Assembly: GCA_020650975.1 (NCBI GenBank)
Contig: JAIPMN010037391.1
Span: 1-22,548 of the forward strand
From: Apostichopus californicus
Taxonomy: Eukaryota > Echinodermata > Holothuroidea > Aspidochirotida > Stichopodidae
Direction: 5' to 3'
DNA length: 22,548 nucleotides
This document shows positions 1 through 7,380 of this stretch, one piece after another. Every line of letters starts with the position of its first letter. The first letter of the stretch is position 1. The position numbers and the translations under genes were made by a program. The notes under the pieces are model-generated. The model saw only the letters and a program-made list of their open reading frames with translations, searched no databases and was not told the DNA's origin.

Positions 1-980
1 TATCCATTCATTGCTCATAAAATGCTCTGATTCTTTATAAACTATTCTAGCTCCTTGCAATGCATTGTACATAGATATTTTACATTATTCTACATTGTAA
101 AAATATAGAAAAGCAAAACAATGTCCTGTAAAGGGCATTGTTTGCAGTGATTGTTTTCTTTACAACCAGCTCTTTCTTTGGAAAACTAGCAAATCTTTAG
201 AAAACAAATACATATAGTTAATTCAGCTCCAATTGTAGACCTCTCCATCAATAAACAGAGATGATTTCCGCTACATAGTATATGTGGTTCCCATTTAAAT
301 ATTCAACAGTGTTCTCGTTTCGGATAACACACTGTTATTCTAACAGGTCATTCTACTGAATTCAGAAAAGAAAGCAGCATGTTCACACAATGTAACTTGT
401 TTCAAACAATTCTTGACTTTAAAATTTAAATTTAAATTTTAAATTACGTATAATTGATGTCATTCACAGTGTTTTCCTCAAGACCTGCAGCTAACAGAGA
501 GTCTTAAACATGCACAGATGTTCTACTGCTAAGGCTTACAAACTTCTATCAAATACAAACAAGCATGGGATAGTTGTAATAATTTGAATCCTAAAGTACC
601 AAGTTCACTTACCTTTCTTTCCTTCAAAGACGATATTGTATATTCGAGGAGCAAAATTACATCTGGTTGCTTTGAAATCTTTCAAGACTCAAAGCAAGTT
701 AATATTCCCGGCTAGAAAAGGTGAGACCAGTTCTTACAAAAAATAACGTGACCTTTTATATTCTGAATCTCTGATCAGGCCAGCCTACAAACACAAACTG
801 AGAATTCCAAAAGAATGGTTTTCTTTTAAGTTTAATTTCACTGGCAAGTCGTTGCAACACTGTACAAACTTACTATCGATACGTTGCATGTCCTCTGAGG
901 GTTGAAAGGAAATCGTACTTCCTATACGAGTAAGTTTAAGATGGCGAGATAGTGTTTGTATTATGTTACTGTACACCCAC
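1..980 (-). other. EXOSC10 intron, right-hand part
   Basis: No EXOSC10 exon follows within this stretch, so it is read as intron of that gene. It holds a perfect 20-bp AT palindrome at 421-440. On the minus strand two GTAAGT donor-like sites occur (GT at 611-612 and near 870). The short reading frames in front of them do not match the expected EXOSC10 continuation. I see no repeat element that I can name. Confidence 0.55.
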
Positions 981-1167
981 CTCAAGATCAACACCGAATG
1001 ATGTCTGGGTCTTCAGAAGATCTGATAACTCTTTCAGCTGATCGGGAGTTGTGATAAATGTCAGCGGGGTGGTGAGGACCGGCAGGTATTGGTAGCCTTC
1101 TTCGACTTCCATGTGTGAATCGCCAGGCTCAAAGTTTTCAATTTCAAACTGATAAGGATGAGGAGCA
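981..1167 (-). CDS. EXOSC10: EXOSC10 (Rrp6) exon, start of the DEDD exonuclease domain
   Basis: This 187-bp minus-strand exon has acceptor gtatttctag and donor CTTGAG/GTGGGT. It encodes APHPYQFEIENF near its start and SFGVDLE at its end. The HPYQxE motif, the TPLTFI...DQLKEL segment and the final VDLE are characteristic of EXOSC10/Rrp6. The Asp and Glu of VDLE are the motif I metal-binding residues (D-x-E) of the DEDD-type 3'-5' exonuclease fold, so the intron falls directly after the first catalytic pair. The first base completes the split codon from the exon at 2224-2305, and the exon ends on a codon boundary. The next exon, expected to begin with a sequence like HHSYRSF, is not present down to position 1, so the gene continues off the left edge. 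Identity is confident; the exact acceptor is supported by phase. Confidence 0.92.
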
Positions 1168-1235
1168 CTAGAAATACAAGAATATTTTGTTTCAAGTGAA
1201 TTGACATAGGGTTCTGTGTTGAATCTCATGTAACT

Positions 1236-1830
1236 AACTGAATAGAGGAGTTGTTTTCAAGTATACTTCAAGTATAGCTTAAGATTCCAAATTTGAGTTA
1301 AAATGTTGAATTGGAAGCCACCCGACGTGTAAGTTGTAATCCATAAGCCCTTGCAGGTTTCTCCCACATTTGTGGTCGCTTAAGCGTCGTAAAAATAACT
1401 GCTGATTATTATGAATGAATAGAGGCTGTGTTTACAGCATTGTGTATTAAACTTTAACTGAATAGAGGAATTGTTTTCAAGTATACTACAAGTTTAGCTC
1501 TGTATGAATGAATAGAAGCTGTGTTTACAGTACTGTAAAGTATAGTTTTGAATGAATATAGGCTTTGTTTACAGCACTGTGCTTTAAACTATAACTGAAT
1601 AGAGGAGTTGTTCAGAACCTCAAGTAACTGAGTATAAAGAGGTCCGGTGTAGAACAGCAGGTACCATAGTAATACAGGTTCTACTGCAGCCCACTTGCAC
1701 CTGAACAGAGGTCCCATTAGCACCTCAAGAAACTGAATAAATCGAGGTCCTGTTCAGAACCTCAGGTAACAGAATGAATAGAGGGGTATGCTTAGACCTA
1801 AGGTTATAGATTTAACAGAGGTTGTACTTA
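1236..1830. repeat. Degenerate short tandem repeat in EXOSC10 intron
   Basis: A loosely periodic block is built on TGAATAGAGG followed by T-rich or CAGAACCTCA sequence. Examples: AACTGAATAGAGGAGTTGTT near 1236 and 1593 with a variant at 1456; TGAATGAATAGAGGCTGTGT near 1413 with variants at 1506 and 1549; and GAACCTCAAGTAACTGA-type units at 1615-1790. Unit length is uneven and divergence is high, so this is an old, decayed minisatellite-like array. It has no coding potential that I can support. Confidence 0.6.
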
Positions 1831-1864
1831 GGTTATAACTTCAGTTTCCACTGATTATGTGACA

Positions 1865-2165
1865 GCGTGGTGGCCAATTGGCTAAGGCGTCGGACTCGTG
1901 ATCCAAAGATTGCTGGTTCGATTCCTGCCTAGTTCATTACGTTGTGTCCTTGGGCAAGAATCTTTATCTCACTTGCCTCTCTCCACCCAGGGGTTAAATG
2001 GGTACCTGTGAGGTAACTTGTCATTGGGCGCAGTATATAACTGCTGCCGACTGGAGGGATTGTCTCTGGGACAGGTTATCATTCACCAGGGTAATATAAC
2101 GTCTGTAAAGCGCTTTGAAACCTATCGCTGGTATAAATCGCTATATAAAAAGCAAATATTATTAT
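1865..2165 (+). mobile_element. tRNA-derived SINE, copy 1
   Basis: The head is tRNA-like: an A-box-like TGGCCAATTGGC at 1871-1882, a 7-nt anticodon-type loop CTCGTGA flanked by GGA/TCC, and a B box GGTTCGATTCC at 1915-1925. The body is shared with the copy at 3479-3776. The 3' tail contains GTAAAGCGCTTTGAAACCTA, then a short ATT repeat. That kind of tail is typical of SINEs mobilised by L2/CR1-type LINEs; this is family knowledge, and no LINE partner is seen here. It lies antisense to EXOSC10 within an intron. I could not find a convincing target-site duplication. Confidence 0.85.
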
Positions 2166-2223
2166 CAGACCTCTTACCCCCACCAGAATAGCAAACCCAA
2201 TTGAAGTATAATTTCATAATTAC

Positions 2224-2305
2224 CACTCTGCTGGTATGCCTGTCTCTACCTCCATCCTCTGCTGAGTGATAAAGTCTTGAACACTTTGAAACTTCTGCCC
2301 CTGAT
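2224..2305 (-). CDS. EXOSC10: EXOSC10 (Rrp6) internal exon, short linker exon
   Basis: This 82-bp minus-strand exon is bounded by acceptor ttttacag (AG at 2306-2307) and donor GAGTG/GTAATT. Its first two bases complete the GAT codon begun at 3135, and its last two bases (TG) take one base from the next exon to give a Cys codon. It encodes about 26 residues containing QDFITQQRMEVETGIPAE. This corresponds to the short segment before the HPYQ motif in animal EXOSC10, where the human protein has a similar F-I-x-Q-Q-R stretch. It is too short to be identified alone; the call rests on matching phase on both sides and on the two clear neighbours. The intron upstream (2306-3134) shows nothing else I can name. 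The intron downstream carries a SINE whose 3' end lies about 58 bp from this exon. Confidence 0.82.
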
Positions 2306-3134
2306 CTGTAAAAGTAGATTAGAAATTTGCAACCGGTAATGCTTACAGAATCATCGCCGAGAAATTGCCTGCAATTGCGTTCAATTAAAATGGCAAGGAA
2401 CAAAAAATATTGCAAGCGTGTTTTCACTTGTGACAGGTTTAATAGATGCAAAGTGTCACTGAATCACAAAAGTAACATGCAAGGTAGCAAAACTTTGGCT
2501 TATATTTAAAGAAATGACTTTGTAGTTTAGACTATGAATTCATCTTGATATGTTGTAGGCTGTTAACGGTCCTGGTTGTATTTCTAGAAGACTTTGAATT
2601 TTTGAGAAATGGTCCTTTTTAATTATCGGAGAGTCATCAATTAGAGTGGCTGGCCTACTCAGTCTAACAAATAGACCATTTATATGTCAAGTTTTGCAGA
2701 TGCAACACAAAACTTGATGGGAAAAACAAAAGATTTATGGCCTCAAAATAACATGATTACACATGCTTTACAAATATTTTTTCAAAATGGTGATCTTTTG
2801 TTCATACAACATTAATAGAATATGGTTTTGTAGAGTTACTAGAATCATGACACAATGGATGAACATTATAACATTCATACCTGAACTGAGGAGATGACAT
2901 CATCATTAATTTAGCCTTAAGTGAGCATTCCGGAAATTTAACACATTTTGAACTGGAATATCTAATGAAATATTACTAGCAGTTGAAGTTTTTCAATTGT
3001 TTTCACTGCTTAATTTCATCATTTCAGGAGTGGAATGGGCCTACTCCCATCAAGTTATTTGCCAGCCCACATTGAAGCCCTGTGGGATCACCATTAAAAC
3101 CCTTTACCACCTACCACCTGTTAGTCATCATTAC

Positions 3135-3294
3135 CTATATTCAGTGGTTTTAGGGCATTCGGCTTGTGCTTGATGATCGGTCTGAATGGGACGTTACTAT
3201 TATCCACCTTCACTTCGAACTTCAGCTGCGGTCGAATTGTATTCTTGGCATACATCATGTGAAACGACTGCTTTGGATTTGCAGAGTCATCGTT
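3135..3294 (-). CDS. EXOSC10: EXOSC10 (Rrp6) internal exon, region before the exonuclease domain
   Basis: Read on the minus strand this 160-bp block is open in phase 0 and encodes about 53 residues, including IRPQLKF, VDNSNVPF and KPNALKPL. From memory these match the linker of animal EXOSC10 between the N-terminal PMC2NT domain and the exonuclease domain. EXOSC10 is the nuclear, mainly nucleolar 3'-5' exoribonuclease of the RNA exosome, acting in rRNA and snoRNA processing and nuclear RNA decay. The acceptor reads ttacag at 3295-3300, with a T14 tract (A14 on the plus strand, 3315-3328) just upstream. The donor is ATAG/GTAATG. The exon ends one base into a codon, which the exon at 2224-2305 completes. 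The exons for the N-terminus should lie at higher coordinates and were not found. Confidence 0.88.
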
Positions 3295-3478
3295 CTGTAA
3301 AAGAGTGAATTAAGAAAAAAAAAAAAAACTTATCATACCCAATGATGAAAATGGGCAGGGGGGCCAGGGAGGGGGTCAAACGGCCTCTGTAACTAGCCCG
3401 CAGCCCCATTACATCCCTGAGAAAATAAGACAAGAGCCATTTTATGGTAGCACCTGGCCAACAAGTCACCCCTGTAGA

Positions 3479-3776
3479 GCGTGGTGGACGATTGGCTAAG
3501 GCGTCTGACTCGTGATCCACGGATTTGCTGGTTCAACTCCTGCCTAGTTCATTACGTTGTGTCCTTGGTCAAGATGCTTTATCTCAATTGCCTCTCTCCA
3601 CCCAGGGGTTAAATGGGTACCTGTTAGGTAACATGTCATTGGGCGCAGTATATAACTATAGCCACCTGGAGGGATTGTCTCTGGGACAGGTTATCATTGA
3701 CATAATGTCTGTAAAGCGCTTTGAGACCTATTGCTGGTATAAAGCGCTTTATAAAAGTGGAATACTATTATTATTA
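3479..3776 (+). mobile_element. tRNA-derived SINE, copy 2
   Basis: This is a second full-length copy of the SINE at 1865-2165, in the same orientation. It has the same head (B box GGTTCAACTCC at 3530-3540, one substitution from consensus), the same body (for example CTCTCCACCCAGGGGTTAAA) and the same tail (AAAGCGCTTTGAGACC, then ATTATTATTA). The two copies differ by scattered substitutions and small indels, so they are independent old insertions or an old duplication. It lies just upstream of the EXOSC10 exon at 3135-3294, in the opposite sense. Any small reading frame inside it is incidental. Confidence 0.87.
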
Positions 3777-4150
3777 AATAATTGTTTCAATCTGAACAAT
3801 AAGCAGCAATATAAATAAAGCATAACTGTAAACTTGTTTCTGCATGATAATTTTAAACTGTACATTAAAGAAATGTAAATGATAGATTAGACAAACTACA
3901 TGGCCCGGTGGGTCCACCAACCAGGTGCCCCTAGTCATAGAAAGTGGCTGCTGGTCACGGTACCTCAACTTTATCCTTGTTTTATATGATATACTCTACT
4001 GCTTATAACCACAATGTATAATAAGCATTTGTTTGAAAGTATAGTACAATTAAATTAATTTAAAATATTTTTACTCAAATGATTGTGGGAAGGGGAGGGC
4101 ATGGGACATTACAGCACTGCCGTCACTTGAATCACTGGCTACTATTACTT
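3777..4150. other. No gene recognised
   Basis: AT-rich sequence between the SINE and the Penelope-like remnant. Short frames here carry no recognisable motif. I see nothing to annotate. Confidence 0.5.
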
Positions 4151-4152
4151 AG

Positions 4153-4470
4153 TGCAGTTGCACTACCACCAATGTCATCTATCTGATCTCTTGTAGAGTT
4201 TGCGGCATCCAGTATGTTGGCGAAACCAAAACCACCCTCAAGAAGCGATTCTATGGTCACAGATCCGCAGTCAACACCATGAAGACTGAGACCCCAGTTG
4301 GAGAACATTTTAACCTTCCCAACCATACCATTAACGACATGTCCCTACAGGGAATTGAATCCTTAGGTGGCCGCCCTGACCTAGTACGAATCAGCAGAGA
4401 GAGGCTCTGGATGCAACGCCTTCGCACCATTCAACCTCATGGGCTGAACATTCAGGAAGGACATGACTAA
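4153..4470 (+). pseudogene. GIY-YIG endonuclease C-terminal fragment of a Penelope-like ORF
   Basis: This 105-residue open segment ends at TAA 4468-4470. Residues 8-13 (VIYLIS) and 21-24 (YVGE) are the GIY and YIG strands. They are followed by Arg32 in KKRF, HRS at 36-38, VGEHF at 49-53, Glu83 in RERLW and Asn99 in HGLN, the usual order of GIY-YIG nuclease residues. Cysteines at 1, 3, 14 and 17 recall the Cys-rich lead-in of Penelope-type endonucleases, which nick target DNA to prime reverse transcription. The frame is intact here, but nothing upstream of 4153 continues it, so it is a fragment of a once larger RT-endonuclease ORF. No promoter or start is supported; the first Met is already past the YIG strand. 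Confidence 0.8.
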
Positions 4471-4790
4471 CTTTTCTTCTGTCCCCCACTCCTTCTCCCC
4501 TTGTTCCCTCCCCCCCCCCTTTCACTCATCCTCCCACAGCTCTCTTCCCCTCCTTTTTTTCTCCACACCTGTCTGTCTTTGTCCCTCCCCAGTTTATTCC
4601 CTACCCTGTTCCTTTAATCCTCTCTTTGTCCCTCCACTATTTATCACCTGCCTCTCCTCTTTCCCTGTTGCTTTCTTCTCACCATCCATTGTCTACTTAT
4701 AATCCCCTTTCATCCATCTCATTGTGTTCACCGTGCTCATTAACCTGTCTGTTTTCTGTGCGTGTTTTTGTCCCTTCTGTTACTGTACTT
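4471..4790 (+). other. Pyrimidine-rich trailer of the Penelope-like element
   Basis: The plus strand from the stop codon to the ribozyme-like motif is strongly C/T-biased, with repeated TCCCC, CTCTT and CCTTT blocks and a C10 tract. The open frame that can be read through it is low-complexity Ser/Pro/Phe and has no support as a gene. I take it as the element's 3' untranslated sequence. Confidence 0.6.
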
Positions 4791-4798
4791 GTCATTTA

Positions 4799-4837
4799 GC
4801 CTCTGAAGAAGATCCTGCTAGGATCGAAACGTCAGGC
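4799..4837 (+). ncRNA. Hammerhead-ribozyme-like motif in Penelope-like element
   Basis: The order of parts matches a type I hammerhead. Helix I 5' strand GCCT (4799-4802) is followed by core CTGAAGA (4803-4809, fitting CUGANGA). Then come one extra A (4810), helix II GATCCT/AGGATC (4811-4816 with 4820-4825, perfect, loop GCT), GAAA (4826-4829), C-G, and TC at 4832-4833 before helix I 3' strand AGGC (4834-4837), which pairs perfectly with GCCT. The predicted cleavage is between 4833 and 4834. Helix III is only the self-complementary ACGT (4829-4832), too short to fold within one molecule, so activity would probably need a dimer. Hammerheads are known in Penelope-like elements (established). 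The extra A is the one clear departure from the core, so activity is uncertain. Confidence 0.62.
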
Positions 4838-4860
4838 CAACTTACTTTTACACATTATAT

Positions 4861-6160
4861 TACACAGGCTCTCTAGTGGATAAGCAGTTTGCTAACAGTT
4901 TTATTTTATTTTAACTTTCTAACATTTTAACAAACTAGTTTTGCTAAGAAGGGTCATAAAGCAGGAAAAAAGGAGATGAGAGGAAAGGAAATGACACCGT
5001 TATCCCGCGTATGTCTTATACTTTTCACACAAACAAATGGATAACCTGCTCAAAAACCAAAATAAACGCTTAGCTGAACCTCTGCAGCGTTGCTGGTCTT
5101 AATTGTTCCTTTCGTGTATCACACCTTTCTAACAGTACTTTTCACAGTAGAATGGATACATGGTTTTCATTGTGTAGGCACACGGCGGGTGTATCACCTG
5201 CACTCTTGTATTACCATTGTATTACATATGATGTAGACCGTGTACTGTATCATAGTAGGAAGTCAGTAGTGAACTCGAATTAGCTGATATTCACTCTCGA
5301 ACAGAAAATTGTGAATGCAGTGACACCCACACATTATATTTACATTTTGAAATTATAGTAAATTTAAACGTTCTCCTGCCAGCTTAAGTCGCCAGAAGAG
5401 TACTCTTTTAACTAGGTTCTTCTGTTGCTATCAGTGGCGGAAACAGAAATTCCGAAGTTGGGGGAGAAGTCATGTGAGGGGCAATCATTCAACTTGGAAG
5501 TGCAAAACACAATCTACAAAGTGTACTGGACAGGTTAAGGGGCTAGGGAACACTTCTTACCCCTCCTCATATCATGCTTAACGGTGAACCAATTATCAAT
5601 TGGCATGATTTTTTAAATTTCAAATTGGGAAGAAACCAGTTTGTACATTCAACATGTTTCAAGAGAGATCAGATGTTAACCAATGTCGAGACCGACTTTC
5701 AGTGCATAGCTGAGCAACTGCACAGTGTCTTAGCTGAGAATGCAGGTCCCCCAGAAGCTGAAACACTTTAAGTCAGTTCTTGTACGTCTTTGGAATATAC
5801 ATAAACAAAAGGTATTACACATACATCACTGGGGAATGTATCCGGGGCCGAAGTGGTCATCAAGAAGCCGACCCCCCCCCCATCCCCGCGCCGTTGGCTG
5901 TAGCTTTTCATATAACCCTTGCTTCCTTTAGTGAATTTAAAGGACAAAATCACATCTCAGCAAGGGTGATTTAATTTCTGTAGGTGGTACGATTCAAAGC
6001 TTCCCCACAAGACCTGATCAGGGCTTTGAAATATATTCCATAACAATGGAAATACTTTCCATATAAATTTGAATGTTAACTCCTCCTTCCGAGATGTATT
6101 TCTTCTTCTGGGGGCCCCGTACACTGACAGGCCAATAACAATGTACAGTTGTAAAAATAA
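4861..6160. other. No gene recognised; one possible hAT-like end
   Basis: Mostly unique-looking AT-rich sequence. CAGTGGCGGAAACAGAA at 5432-5448 looks like a hAT terminal repeat, but I found no matching partner end. A 65-codon open frame at 5574-5771 has no recognisable motif. There is a C10 tract at 5872-5881. Nothing here is firm. Confidence 0.4.
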
Positions 6161-6167
6161 TACGCAC

Positions 6168-6297
6168 CCTCCTGCTCCTTTAAAACGACGGTGATGTATT
6201 CAGCTTGGACAGCACTCACAACAGCACACTTGAGGAGACATGGAGAAACAGCTAGTAGTGTGAGAAGGTGGAATACTACTGCAATTATGCGGCAGGG
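6168..6297 (-). other. Possible minus-strand exon, unidentified
   Basis: On the minus strand a pyrimidine-rich acceptor (ttttgtttctatatgcttag, AG at 6298-6299) precedes 130 bp open in one frame up to a possible donor, GAGG/GTGCGT. The translation is hydrophobic at first (IAVVFHLLTLLAV), then Cys-rich and polar, ending in AEYITVVLKEQEG. It could be an exon with a leader-like or membrane segment, but I recognise no family. A second frame is also open for much of it, and no partner exon is seen. It is on the same strand as EXOSC10 but does not resemble EXOSC10. Confidence 0.2.
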
Positions 6298-6299
6298 CT

Positions 6300-7340
6300 A
6301 AGCATATAGAAACAAAATTGATCTAGGTTAATTGCTTAAATACCCCATCTTCATATCATGTTCATAATCTAGTTGTAGTTATTTGAGCTTGAGACTTAAT
6401 TAACTTGATTTGTTATTTCTATGCATGCGTGTATTTCACTAAGTGGTGAGTGTTACGTTGGCACATCGTCCTAAAAAACTGAAATTATGGTTTATATCTC
6501 CTAGCCTGGAATGTTTTACAACTGGTTCGCTCAAGCCATTAATGAGCTTTGTGTTTTATCAAAATACATTGAGTATGTATTGTTCTGTGAATAAATGATT
6601 GATACTACAGAAAACACAAAACCGATTTCAGCTTACTAGCTTCATGATGTCACTTATTCTCCTGGTGCTCGATAAATTCATAGAGCTTCAGGACGCAATA
6701 GAAAATACGCCCATATTGAACATGTGGTCTGTGTGCAGAAAATTGACATCATTGTTTAAATCAGTAAATTTTGACTAACGGTATATTAATAAGGTATTGG
6801 CCCAGTATACAATTTTAATAATTACTCAAGCATGCTCAGCATACTTCAACTGCATGTAGAAACGCTATACTCAAAGCCAAACACTTCGTTTATTAGCCAG
6901 ACGATGTCTTTAAATGTTATGATACGTTGTGTTTGATACAGAAATTGTTAACCCCCCTATACATAGTCCATTTACTAAAGCTTTGCTTAGTTTCATTATT
7001 TGATAGGGGTCACGTTAGTTGACTTAAAATAAAAACAAACATGACAATATAGCTATGACGAATATACCTGCTTGTACGGCAGAAGGGCGTAGAAGAAAGA
7101 CACGTATTTGGTTTTTATGTATTCTGAAAACATTTCTAGGCTCATTCGACAGAAATGTATTTTACATGTCTAACTTTTACGATTCAAAACAAAATAAGGG
7201 AGAAATGAGTAAAACTATTCAATTTGCCGGTAAATGCATTCATTCTCGTTACTACGTACAATTACTCATGAACCAACTAAAATACATCACATGTATTTAC
7301 TCTACTGAGTAAATTTAGTATTAATAATACATCTTGGAAG
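6300..7340. other. No gene recognised
   Basis: AT-rich sequence leading into the decayed transposon-type gene. The 85-codon frame at 7055-7312 shows no motif and sits in front of the recognisable homology, so I do not call it. The promoter or terminal repeats expected for the element at 7381 are not visible. Confidence 0.45.
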
Positions 7341-7380
7341 TTGCAAACGTGTCTTTCATTGACTTTCCCAGCTATTACTC

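Larger units (their letters stand above)
4153..4860 (+). mobile_element. 5'-truncated Penelope-like retroelement (3' end)
   Basis: Three parts in order fit the 3' end of a Penelope-like element. First is a GIY-YIG endonuclease C-terminus (4153-4470). Then comes an unusually pyrimidine-rich trailer (4471-4790, including a C10 run at 4510-4519). Last is a hammerhead-like fold (4799-4837) followed by AT-rich sequence. The reverse transcriptase is absent, and an in-frame stop at 4150-4152 marks the left limit of the readable part, consistent with 5' truncation during target-primed insertion. The right boundary is uncertain, somewhere in 4860-4915. Alternatively this is a fragment of a longer element broken by later events. 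The orientation is opposite to EXOSC10. Confidence 0.75.

Noticed and set aside
613-662. Possible minus-strand exon ending at a GTAAGT donor
   Set aside because: In the phase required after VDLE it gives a stop at once and does not match the expected EXOSC10 continuation.
1865-1940. tRNA gene
   Set aside because: The tRNA-like head is fused to a SINE body and tail and is present in two copies, so it is not a stand-alone tRNA gene.
3525-3818. 97-codon plus-strand open frame
   Set aside because: It lies within the second SINE copy, and the corresponding frame is not kept in the first copy.
4463-4702. 79-codon Ser/Pro/Phe-rich open frame
   Set aside because: Low-complexity translation of the pyrimidine-rich trailer of the Penelope-like element.
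5574-5771. 65-codon plus-strand open frame, partly protein-like
   Set aside because: No family recognised, and the apparent donor after it (GTCCCC) is poor.
5432-6126. hAT element from CAGTGGCGG at 5432 to CACTG at 6126
   Set aside because: Only five terminal bases match and the flanking 8-mers are unrelated.
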